The notes beneath the pieces were generated by a model that had not been told where the DNA came from, searched no databases, and saw nothing but the letters and a program-made list of their open reading frames with translations. A DNA stretch of 41,657 nt from contig JAJZET010000213.1 in assembly GCA_021805685.1 (NCBI GenBank), forward strand, positions 1-41,657, written 5' to 3'. Positions within the stretch are counted from its first letter, which is position 1, and every line of letters starts with the position of its first letter. Of this stretch, positions 35,581 to 41,657 are shown piece after piece. This DNA is from Pseudomonadota bacterium (GTDB taxonomy: Bacteria; Pseudomonadota; Gammaproteobacteria; Xanthomonadales; Rhodanobacteraceae). Position numbers and translations under genes: made by a program.

Positions 35581-36417
35581 TCATGTGTAGAAGCTCCGCG
35601 CCAGCGTCCCCAGCAGCAGCGTCCAGCCGTCCACCAGCACGAACAGCATGATCTTGAACGGCAGCGAGATCAGCGAGGGCGACACCATCATCATGCCCAT
35701 CGACATCAGCACGCTGGCCACTACCAGATCGATGATCAGGAAGGGTATGAACAACAGGAAGCCCATCTGGAACGCGGTCTTGAGTTCCGAGGTGAGGAAG
35801 GCCGGCATCGCCACCTTGAACGGTACGTCCGCCTTGCTCGCGTAGGGCTGCTCGCCGGCCAGCTTGGTGAACAGTTGCAGGTCGGCCTCGCGGGTCTGGT
35901 CGAGCATGAAGCGCTTGAACGGCGCGGAGGCCGCCGGCAGCGCCTGCTCCACGCTCATCTGGCCGTCCATGTACGGCTTCACGCCGTCTGCGTAGGAGCG
36001 GTTCAACACCGGCGACATCACGAACAGGGTTAGGAACAGCGCCAGACCCAGCAACACCTGGTTCGGCGGCGTGGATTGCGTGCCCAGCGCCTGCCGCAGG
36101 AAGCCAAGCACGATGATGATGCGCGTGAACGACGTCATCATCAGGAAGATCGCCGGCAGCATGGTCAGCGCGGTCAGCAGCGCCAGCATCTGCAACGACA
36201 GGGTCCAGTTCTTCGTGCCATCCGGCGCATTGCGCACGGTCAGCACGGGGATGCCCGCGCTGCCGAGGCCGGATGGACTCGCCGGCATCGACAGCGCCGG
36301 CGCATTGCCCGCAGGCGCGACAGCACGCGTCGCCTGCGGCGCAGCCAGCGTGCACAGCGGCAACATCAACAGGGCGAACGCCAGCCACCAGCGCGCCCAG
36401 GCTACGGTGCGGCTCAC
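35581..36417 (-). CDS. fliP: Flagellar export gate protein FliP
   Basis: A 278-residue export-gate protein with a cleavable signal peptide (LAFALLMLPLCTLAAPQA). Four membrane helices follow; hallmark segments are LLTALTMLPAIFLMMTSFTR and IIIVLGFLRQALGTQSTPPN near the first helices and FIPFLIIDLVVASVLMSMGM near the end. Starts at GTG 36417, overlapping the fliO stop as GTGA. A linker of about 30 residues between signal peptide and core is Ala/Pro-rich. Downstream lies the 795-base insert before fliQ. Confidence 0.97.
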   Translation of the reverse strand: MSRTVAWARWWLAFALLMLPLCTLAAPQATRAVAPAGNAPALSMPASPSGLGSAGIPVLTVRNAPDGTKNWTLSLQMLALLTALTMLPAIFLMMTSFTRIIIVLGFLRQALGTQSTPPNQVLLGLALFLTLFVMSPVLNRSYADGVKPYMDGQMSVEQALPAASAPFKRFMLDQTREADLQLFTKLAGEQPYASKADVPFKVAMPAFLTSELKTAFQMGFLLFIPFLIIDLVVASVLMSMGMMMVSPSLISLPFKIMLFVLVDGWTLLLGTLARSFYT

Positions 36418-36842
36418 GACTTCCCCCTCCAGCGCGACAGCAACTGGGCAAGGTCGGGCACCGCCGGCAGCGCGGCCGGATCGTCCTCCATCGGTGCCTC
36501 GCCCTCGTAAACGTGCAGGGTGCGCATGCCGCCGGGTCCCACGCCGATCAGCAGGCGCTTGCCGTCGGCCTCGATCAGCAGCACGCGGTCGCGCGCGCCC
36601 AGCGCCATCGCCTCCACGCAGCGGATGCGTCGCCCGCCCGGGCGGCTGCGCGCCTGCAGGCGCCGGCTCATCCAGCCCGCCACGAAGATCAGCGCCACCA
36701 CTGCCACCAGGCTGAACAGCACGCGCAACAACTCGCCACCGACGTTGATGTCGGCCGCCGGAGCCGCGGCAGGCAGCACGGCCGCGAGCCGAGTCCCGGC
36801 TCCTGCCCTGCCCGCCGCATCCATCTGCCAGAACCGGATCAT
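36414..36842 (-). CDS. fliO: Flagellar biosynthesis protein FliO
   Basis: A 142-residue, single-helix membrane protein that aids FliP assembly. Membrane segment at about 38-57 (LLRVLFSLVAVVALIFVAGW), followed by a basic cytoplasmic domain (SRRLQARSRPGGRRIRCVEA, then GARDRVLLIEADGKRLLIGV). The sequence is poorly conserved in the family, so the call relies also on position between fliN and fliP. Start four bases after the fliN stop. Confidence 0.92.
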   Translation of the reverse strand: MIRFWQMDAAGRAGAGTRLAAVLPAAAPAADINVGGELLRVLFSLVAVVALIFVAGWMSRRLQARSRPGGRRIRCVEAMALGARDRVLLIEADGKRLLIGVGPGGMRTLHVYEGEAPMEDDPAALPAVPDLAQLLSRWRGKS

Positions 36843-36846
36843 GGGC

Positions 36847-37197
36847 TCACCTCAGCTTGCGCACGCGCTCGGCCGGGCTGATCACGTCGGTCAGGCGGAT
36901 GCCGAACTTCTCGTTGATCACCACCACCTCGCCATGCGCGACCAGGGTGCCGTTGACGAACACGTCCAGCGGTTCGCCGGCGGCGCGATCCAGTTCCACC
37001 ACCGAACCCTGGTTCAGCTGCAGCAGGTTGCGGATGCTGATGCGGGTGCGGCCGACCTCCATCGCCAGGGTCACCGGCACATCGAGGATCATGTCGAGAT
37101 TGACTTCGCCGGTGCCGGCAGGCGCGCCGCCGCGCAGCGAATCGAATTCGACGCGTTCGCTGGCGTTCTCGGCCATCGCTTCAGTGGACTGGTTCAT
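36847..37197 (-). CDS. fliN: Flagellar switch protein FliN
   Basis: A 116-residue C-ring protein. N-terminal acidic, flexible part (MNQSTEAMAENASERVEFDS), then one SpoA/SURF domain: DVPVTLAMEVGRTRISIRNL, LNQGSVVELDRAAGEPLDVF and GEVVVINEKFGIRLTDVISP. The ATG at 37197 overlaps the fliM stop as ATGA. Confidence 0.97.
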   Translation of the reverse strand: MNQSTEAMAENASERVEFDSLRGGAPAGTGEVNLDMILDVPVTLAMEVGRTRISIRNLLQLNQGSVVELDRAAGEPLDVFVNGTLVAHGEVVVINEKFGIRLTDVISPAERVRKLR

Positions 37198-38210
37198 GCG
37201 TTTTCTTCTCGGCTGAGCGGGTCGACGGCGGTGCGCAGCTCGCGCCGGCCGACCTGGGTATGGAAACGGATCGCATTGCGGCCGTTGGCCTGGCCGTAAC
37301 GGGCGCGGAACAGCGGCACGTCCTCGGCGTACACGGTGGACAGTTCGGGCAACTGGATCGGCAGGACGTCGCCGGGGCGAAGCCGCAGGAAGTCGCCCAG
37401 GGTGATCTCGATGTCGAGCAGTTCCGTGCTGAGCGGCACTTCGGCATCGAGCACTTCCTCGCGCAGCATCTCGGCCCAGCGGTCGTCGCGGTCGACGCGA
37501 TCGCTTTGCACGCCCGCATCGAGCAGGGTGCGGATCGGCTCGACCATCGCGTAGGGCATGGTGAGGTGGATCTCGCCGCCGCCGCCGTCGAGTTCGATGT
37601 GGAAGCGCGAGACCACCACCGTCTCGGTGGGGCTGACGATGTTGGCGAATTGCGGGTTGATCTCCGAGCTCTGGTACTCGAAGTTCAGCCCCAGCACCGG
37701 CGCCCACGCCTCCGCCATCGCGGTGAACAGTTCGGCCAGCAGGATCTGGATCACGCGGTTTTCGGTGGCGGTGAAGTCGCGGCCCTCGATGCGCGCGTGG
37801 AAGCGGCCGTCGCCGCCGAAGAAGTTGTCGATCACGCTGAACACCAGGCGTGGTTCGAATACCACCAGCGCGGTACCGCGCAGCGGCTTGATCTTCACCA
37901 GGTTCAGGTTGGTGGGCACCACCAGCCCGTGCACGTACTCGGCGAACTTCACCATCTTCACGCCCAGCACCGAAACCTCGCAGGTCTTGCGCAGCACGCT
38001 GAACAGGCCGGTGCGGAAATAGCGCGCGAAGCGGTCGTTGACCATCTCCAGCGTCGGCAGGCGACCGCGCACGATCCGATCCTGCTGGGTGAAGTCGTAA
38101 GACAACACCGCATCGCGCGGCAGCGGCTGGTCGCTGCCGGTTTCCACCGCGCCGTCGGTCACGCCGTCGAGCAGCGCGTCGATTTCGTCCTGGGAAAGCA
38201 GGTCGCTCAT
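37194..38210 (-). CDS. fliM: Flagellar switch protein FliM
   Basis: A 338-residue C-ring protein. N-terminal CheY-binding peptide MSDLLSQDEIDALLDG, the middle domain with YSFDFTQQ-like segment (SYDFTQQDRIVRGRLPTLEM) and GGDGRFHARIEGRDFTATEN, and the C-terminal SpoA domain (LDIEITLGDFLRLRPGDVLP). The fli-linked CheA carries two peptides that resemble its N-terminus. It follows fliL by 16 bases. Confidence 0.98.
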   Translation of the reverse strand: MSDLLSQDEIDALLDGVTDGAVETGSDQPLPRDAVLSYDFTQQDRIVRGRLPTLEMVNDRFARYFRTGLFSVLRKTCEVSVLGVKMVKFAEYVHGLVVPTNLNLVKIKPLRGTALVVFEPRLVFSVIDNFFGGDGRFHARIEGRDFTATENRVIQILLAELFTAMAEAWAPVLGLNFEYQSSEINPQFANIVSPTETVVVSRFHIELDGGGGEIHLTMPYAMVEPIRTLLDAGVQSDRVDRDDRWAEMLREEVLDAEVPLSTELLDIEITLGDFLRLRPGDVLPIQLPELSTVYAEDVPLFRARYGQANGRNAIRFHTQVGRRELRTAVDPLSREENA

Positions 38211-38226
38211 GCGCGCGATGCCTCCG

Positions 38227-38709
38227 TCACTGCATCACGAAGCTGGTGAAATACAAGGCTTCGATGTCGGACTGCCCGTTGGTGTGCGCCTTGACGATCT
38301 TGCGCACGGTCGCCAGCGCCTTGTCCTGCAGGTTGCGGCGGCCAGCAGCAGTGACGATCACCGTGTAATCCTGGTTGCTGAACAGCGACACCAGGGCGTC
38401 GCGGATTTCCGGGTCGGCATCCTTGGCCGCGCTGATGGCTTTGGGATCGTGCGACATCAACGTCACCGACACCTGCAGGTAGCGCAACGAATCGCCGTCC
38501 TTGAAGTTCACCACGAAGGGCGGATCCAGCGGCAGGTAGAGGTCCGCCTTGGACATCTCGCCCCGAGCCTGTCCCCCCGGATGCCCCGCCAGTCGGGTCT
38601 TCAAGAAGTAGCCGCCGCCGGCCAGCGCCAGCACCGCTACTACGCCGATGATCATCATCGGCTTGCGCGACTTGGCCGCCGGTGCCGCCGCTTTCCCTTC
38701 GTCTGCCAT
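38227..38709 (-). CDS. fliL: Flagellar basal-body-associated protein FliL
   Basis: A 160-residue, single-pass inner-membrane protein that surrounds stator units. Membrane helix at about 18-36 (MMIIGVVAVLALAGGGYFLK), then the periplasmic FliL domain (YLPLDPPFVVNFKDGDSLRY, then QVSVTLMSHDPKAI) ending YFTSFVMQ. First gene of a long fliLMNOP(QR-flhBA) run, with a clear sigma-54 promoter upstream and GAGGG five bases before the ATG. Confidence 0.96.
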   Translation of the reverse strand: MADEGKAAAPAAKSRKPMMIIGVVAVLALAGGGYFLKTRLAGHPGGQARGEMSKADLYLPLDPPFVVNFKDGDSLRYLQVSVTLMSHDPKAISAAKDADPEIRDALVSLFSNQDYTVIVTAAGRRNLQDKALATVRKIVKAHTNGQSDIEALYFTSFVMQ

Positions 38710-38745
38710 GAAACCCTCGATCTATCGTGTGGATGCTGCGTTGGA

Positions 38746-38761
38746 TGCAATCCATGTGCCA
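38746..38761 (-). promoter_or_regulatory. Sigma-54 (RpoN) promoter of fliL
   Basis: Minus strand TGGCACATGGATTGCA: GG and GC are separated by exactly 10 bases, and both boxes match the TGGCAC-N5-TTGCA consensus. Expected start near 38735, leader about 26 bases. It should need an enhancer-binding protein such as FleQ, not in the window. Confidence 0.85.
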
Positions 38762-38765
38762 AAGG

Positions 38766-38790
38766 AAAGCCGCGTCCCGGATGCGGCTTT
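38766..38790 (-). terminator. Hairpin ending fliK transcription
   Basis: AAAGCCGC and GCGGCTTT form a perfect 8-bp stem with a 9-base loop. It lies about 180 bases after the fliK stop and ends four bases before the -24 box of the fliL sigma-54 promoter, so it separates two transcription units. It is symmetric, and the better T run is on the plus strand. Confidence 0.6.
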
Positions 38791-38966
38791 TGTGCTGTCT
38801 GGCTTCTACTTTGTGGAATGGCGTGCATGCGTTCTTGCCGCGATTCGCTGGCAGACGGCACTTTCTTGACGCGCGCCGGAAGCACGTCGCGTCAGCATCG
38901 CGACACCCGCCCATGTAAGCGGAAGCGTGATGAAGCTGGCGTCTGTGCGACGCGGCCGCCGCGGAC

Positions 38967-40205
38967 TCAGGCGAACGCGTCGAGCAAGCCGATGCGGCTG
39001 GTGGCTGCACCCATCGAGGCAACGCCCTGGGCGTTGCCGCTCTCGTCGGCGGCCGCCGACGCATCGCCATCGCTGCGCGCGTGGCCATGGCCGTGGCCCT
39101 GTTGCTGCCCGACTTCGGCATGGCCGAGCGCGAGACCATGCTGCGACAGCATGTGGTCGAGTTGCGGCAGGCTTTGCTGCACGGCGGTGACGGCAGCCGG
39201 ATGCTGCGCGCTGAACACCACGTCCACGCGACCGTGGCTCACGCTGAGTTTCACGTCGAGCGCACCAAGGTCTTCCGGATGCAGGCGGACTTTCGCCTGC
39301 TGCACGCCCTGCTGGGCAAGCCATACCACCTGCTGGCCGAGCTCGCCGGCAAAACCGGCACTGCCCGGCGCCGACGACAACTGCAAGGCTGGCGCGACCG
39401 GCGCCGGCATCCTCGGCGTGGCGGCCGGCACCGGCGAGGTGGCCAGTGCCAGCGCATCCAGTGCGTTATCCTTGTGCGCCCCGGCGCTGGCCGCCGTCGG
39501 TATGCCGGCGGCGCTGCCCAACGCATTGGCGAGGCCGGCCACGGACGCACCGACCATGGCGTTGCCTGCCTGGCCATCCTGTGCGTTGGCTTGCAGCAGG
39601 ACACCGGTCGCCTTGCCACGACCCGATGCCGCGCCATCCGCAGAAACCTTGCCGCCATCCGCTTCGGCAGCCGCCGCTCCCGTGGCGGCTCCGCTGATCT
39701 GGCCCAGCATCGCAAGCATGGTGCCCGCCAGCGAGGCAACAGCCTGGCTGTCCGGCTCAGCGGCTTTCGTCGCGACCGCCTTGGCGGCCGTCGCAGCGCC
39801 CGCCCCGGCAGCGGCGGAGGCGGCCTGCGCCGTGGCAAGGGCGCTGTCGATCAAGGTGGCATCCGCCTGCGCGGGCGAGGCCGATGGGGCGCCGGTCGCA
39901 GCGGCGCTGTTTGCAGCCGGCGCGGCGGCGGCAGAGGCAAGCGTGGACATGTTCGGCTCCTGCGCAGGTTTGCCGTTGGCATCGGCGGCAGCTGCAGCGC
40001 CCTGCGCATCCGCGGTGGGCCGGGTTGCGTCCGATGCGCTTGGCGGGTTTGACGATGGCGTCGTGTCGGCGGCTTGCGCATTGCGCGCCGCCTGCAGGTG
40101 CTGGTCGAACGGGCTGGGCGAAGCATCGTCGCCCGGCGTGCTGGCCGGCACGCCGGGTGCGCTGGGAGCCATCGGCAGAGGGGGAAGTGCGGCAGGTGCG
40201 GGCAT
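38967..40205 (-). CDS. fliK: Flagellar hook-length control protein FliK
   Basis: A 412-residue secreted ruler. The first 290 residues are Ala/Ser/Pro/Thr-rich and flexible, as in other FliK. The C-terminal Flg_hook domain is clear: LGQQVVWLAQQGVQQAKVRL, HPEDLGALDVKLSVSHGRVD and SAQHPAAVTAVQQSLPQLDH. A Gln/Gly/His run (QQQGHGHGHA) follows the domain. ATG 40205 has AGGAG seven bases upstream. It is 33 bases after fliJ. The 257-base gap to fliL holds a terminator and the sigma-54 promoter, nothing else seen. Confidence 0.93.
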   Translation of the reverse strand: MPAPAALPPLPMAPSAPGVPASTPGDDASPSPFDQHLQAARNAQAADTTPSSNPPSASDATRPTADAQGAAAAADANGKPAQEPNMSTLASAAAAPAANSAAATGAPSASPAQADATLIDSALATAQAASAAAGAGAATAAKAVATKAAEPDSQAVASLAGTMLAMLGQISGAATGAAAAEADGGKVSADGAASGRGKATGVLLQANAQDGQAGNAMVGASVAGLANALGSAAGIPTAASAGAHKDNALDALALATSPVPAATPRMPAPVAPALQLSSAPGSAGFAGELGQQVVWLAQQGVQQAKVRLHPEDLGALDVKLSVSHGRVDVVFSAQHPAAVTAVQQSLPQLDHMLSQHGLALGHAEVGQQQGHGHGHARSDGDASAAADESGNAQGVASMGAATSRIGLLDAFA

Positions 40206-40238
40206 GGCAGGACTCCTGTGCAGGCAAACGGCGGCGCC

Positions 40239-40664
40239 TCAGCGCGGCCGCCGATGCTGCATGCGTTCGTCGATCTCGGCTTGTTCGTGCCGCTCTTCGG
40301 CGCGGCGTTCGTGTTCCTGGTGGTGCGCGATGACGGTGTCCAGCGCGCTTTCGCGGGCATGCGCCTGCTGCCAGTGGTCGCGCACCTGGTCGAGCCGGCG
40401 GTGCTGGCGGTTCACTTCGGCCGCTTGCTGGGCGATCGCCTGGTCGATCCGGGCGACGAACTGCTGGCGGTTGAGCAGCGCCGTGACGCTGACCGGGCCG
40501 TTGCCGGCCTCGGCGTATTCGCGCCGGTAGCGTTCCAGCTCGTCCAGCTGGTGCTCCGCCTTGGCCAGCGCCTGTTGCTGCATGGCGAGTTTCGCCAGCG
40601 CATCCTCGGCTTTCTGGTGGGCCTGGTCCGCCGCCGGCTGCAGGCGTTTGGAGCGGGAGTTCAT
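40239..40664 (-). CDS. fliJ: Flagellar export chaperone FliJ
   Basis: A 141-residue, almost entirely helical coiled-coil protein ([40 protein letters not shown]), matching FliJ in length (E. coli 147) and pattern. It ends in a His/Arg/Glu-rich tail. The ATG at 40664 overlaps the fliI stop as ATGA. Sequence identity is naturally low in this family; position after fliI supports the call. Confidence 0.94.
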   Translation of the reverse strand: MNSRSKRLQPAADQAHQKAEDALAKLAMQQQALAKAEHQLDELERYRREYAEAGNGPVSVTALLNRQQFVARIDQAIAQQAAEVNRQHRRLDQVRDHWQQAHARESALDTVIAHHQEHERRAEERHEQAEIDERMQHRRPR

Positions 40665-41657
40665 GTCGTCACCCGTTCGGCGATGAGGTTGAGCCGCTCG
40701 ACGGCGGCGGCCAGCGTCACCGGCTCATCCACCTCTTGCTGCAGGAAGTCGCGCAGCTGCGGCCACATTTCGATGGCCTGGTCGACCTGCGGGTCGGAGC
40801 CCTTCTGGTAGGCGCCGACCGCGATCAGGTCGCGCTGCTGGCGATAGGCCGAATAGACGCGACGGAAGCGCTGCGCCGACTGCAGGTGCTCGCGCGCCAC
40901 CACCTGCGGCATCACGCGGCTGATCGAGGCCTCAATGTCGATCGCAGGGTAGTGGCCGGCCTCGGCCAGGTCGCGCGAGAGCACGATGTGGCCGTCCAGG
41001 ATTGCGCGCGCCGCGTCGGCGATGGGATCGTGCCGGTAGTCGTCGCCTTCGGTGAGCACGGTGTAGAAGGCGGTAATGGAACCCTTGCCTTCGGCGTCGT
41101 TGCCGGCGCGCTCCACCAGCGCCGGCATCATCGCGAATACCGATGGCGGGTAACCCTTGGTGGCGGGCGGTTCGCCGATCGCCAGCGCGATCTCGCGCTG
41201 GGCCTGGGCGTAGCGGGTGAGCGAATCCATCAGCAGCAGCACGCGCTGGCCGCGGTCGCGGAACCATTCGGCGATCGCGGTCGCGTACTGCGCGCCGCGC
41301 AGGCGCTTCAGCGGCGGCGCGTCGGCGGGCGCGGCCACGATCACCGCGCGGCGGCGACCTTCCTCGCCCAGGGTGTGCTCGACGAATTCCTTCACCTCGC
41401 GGCCGCGCTCGCCGATCAGGCCTACCACCACCACGTCGGCGTTGGTGTAGCGGGTCATCATGCCGAGCAGGGTGGACTTGCCCACGCCGGAGCCGGCGAA
41501 CAGGCCGATGCGCTGGCCGCGCCCCACGGTGAGCAAGGCGTTGATCGCGCGCACGCCCACGTCCAGCGGCGCGTCGATGGGCTTGCGCGCCATCGGGTTG
41601 ATCGGTTCGTTCTTCAGTGCGGCGTGCTCGTCGAGGTCGAGCGGACCGTAGCCATCC
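40661..41657 (-). CDS. fliI: Flagellar export ATPase FliI, 5' end off the window
   Basis: The C-terminal 331 residues of the export ATPase; the N-terminal domain lies beyond the right edge. The frame is open to the edge ([20 protein letters not shown]). Walker [15 protein letters not shown], catalytic [12 protein letters not shown], Walker [14 protein letters not shown], and the C-terminal domain ending [13 protein letters not shown]. All typical of FliI/HrcN ATPases; the neighbours fliJ and fliK fix it as flagellar. Confidence 0.97.
   Translation of the reverse strand, partial: DGYGPLDLDEHAALKNEPINPMARKPIDAPLDVGVRAINALLTVGRGQRIGLFAGSGVGKSTLLGMMTRYTNADVVVVGLIGERGREVKEFVEHTLGEEGRRRAVIVAAPADAPPLKRLRGAQYATAIAEWFRDRGQRVLLLMDSLTRYAQAQREIALAIGEPPATKGYPPSVFAMMPALVERAGNDAEGKGSITAFYTVLTEGDDYRHDPIADAARAILDGHIVLSRDLAEAGHYPAIDIEASISRVMPQVVAREHLQSAQRFRRVYSAYRQQRDLIAVGAYQKGSDPQVDQAIEMWPQLRDFLQQEVDEPVTLAAAVERLNLIAERVTT

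Noticed and set aside
34782-35651. Open frames of 241 and 283 codons on both strands within the fliP-fliQ gap
   Set aside because: They run through inverted repeats and hairpins, are Arg/Pro/Gly-rich and overlap each other. Such frames are typical false genes in this repeat type.
38791-38966. Possible small genes in the fliK-fliL gap
   Set aside because: Short frames on both strands have no ribosome site, no conserved motif and overlap the terminator or promoter.

Overview
The window is GC-rich DNA (roughly 68-70 percent G+C by eye) from a motile gammaproteobacterium. The best fit is the order Xanthomonadales, probably Rhodanobacteraceae or Xanthomonadaceae. This rests on gene order, on a motC/motD plus fleN/flhF type polar-flagellum gene set, and on an AAAGAGAAAG-type intergenic repeat that I recall from that order. 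Nearly every gene is on the minus strand. Only a PfkB-family kinase and a FliK-like/FlhB-like pair are on the plus strand.

Layout, left to right. (1) 2-4501: rod-shape operon mreB-mreC-mreD-mrdA, read leftwards; mrdA runs off the left edge. (2) 4739-7230: a PfkB-family sugar/nucleoside kinase (plus) convergent with glpK (minus). (3) 7327-7680: a small exported FxLYD-like protein with its own predicted sigma-28 promoter. (4) 7782-20073: a complete chemosensory locus read leftwards: STAS, cheY, cheA, MCP (Cache type), an outer-membrane barrel gene, cheW, MCP (four-helix-bundle type), cheR, cheD, cheB, MCP-like protein, STAS. (5) 20074-20220: two back-to-back sigma-28 promoters; the rightward one serves a FliK-like gene and a small FlhB C-terminal-domain gene. 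(6) 21656-30363: flagellar-linked chemotaxis, motor and regulatory genes: DUF2802, cheW, motD, motC, cheA, cheZ, cheY, fliA, fleN, flhF. (7) 30490-41657: flagellar export and switch genes flhA, flhB, fliR, fliQ, fliP, fliO, fliN, fliM, fliL, fliK, fliJ and partial fliI. A strong sigma-54 promoter precedes fliL. A 795-base non-coding insert with long inverted repeats separates fliP from fliQ.

How it fits together. The predicted promoters suggest the usual polar-flagellum cascade: sigma-54 drives fliL onwards, that run encodes FliA, and FliA (sigma-28) drives the chemosensory operons, the FliK-like/FlhB-like pair and the small exported protein. Many adjacent genes overlap as ATGA or GTGA, implying translational coupling. 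Two CheA, two CheY and two CheW are present, but only one CheR, one CheB and one CheD, all in the second locus. The two sensory arrays may therefore share their adaptation enzymes unless others lie elsewhere.

Most interesting: (a) the FliA-linked CheA has, where a P2 domain would sit, two FliM-like putative CheY-binding peptides spaced exactly 40 residues apart; (b) CheD and the MCP-like protein end in the same tag, GE[IV]ELF; (c) two STAS proteins bracket the chemosensory locus with no visible anti-sigma kinase; (d) a 556-bp inverted-repeat, hairpin-rich element splits fliP from fliQ. I saw no tRNA, rRNA, CRISPR array, transposase or prophage gene.
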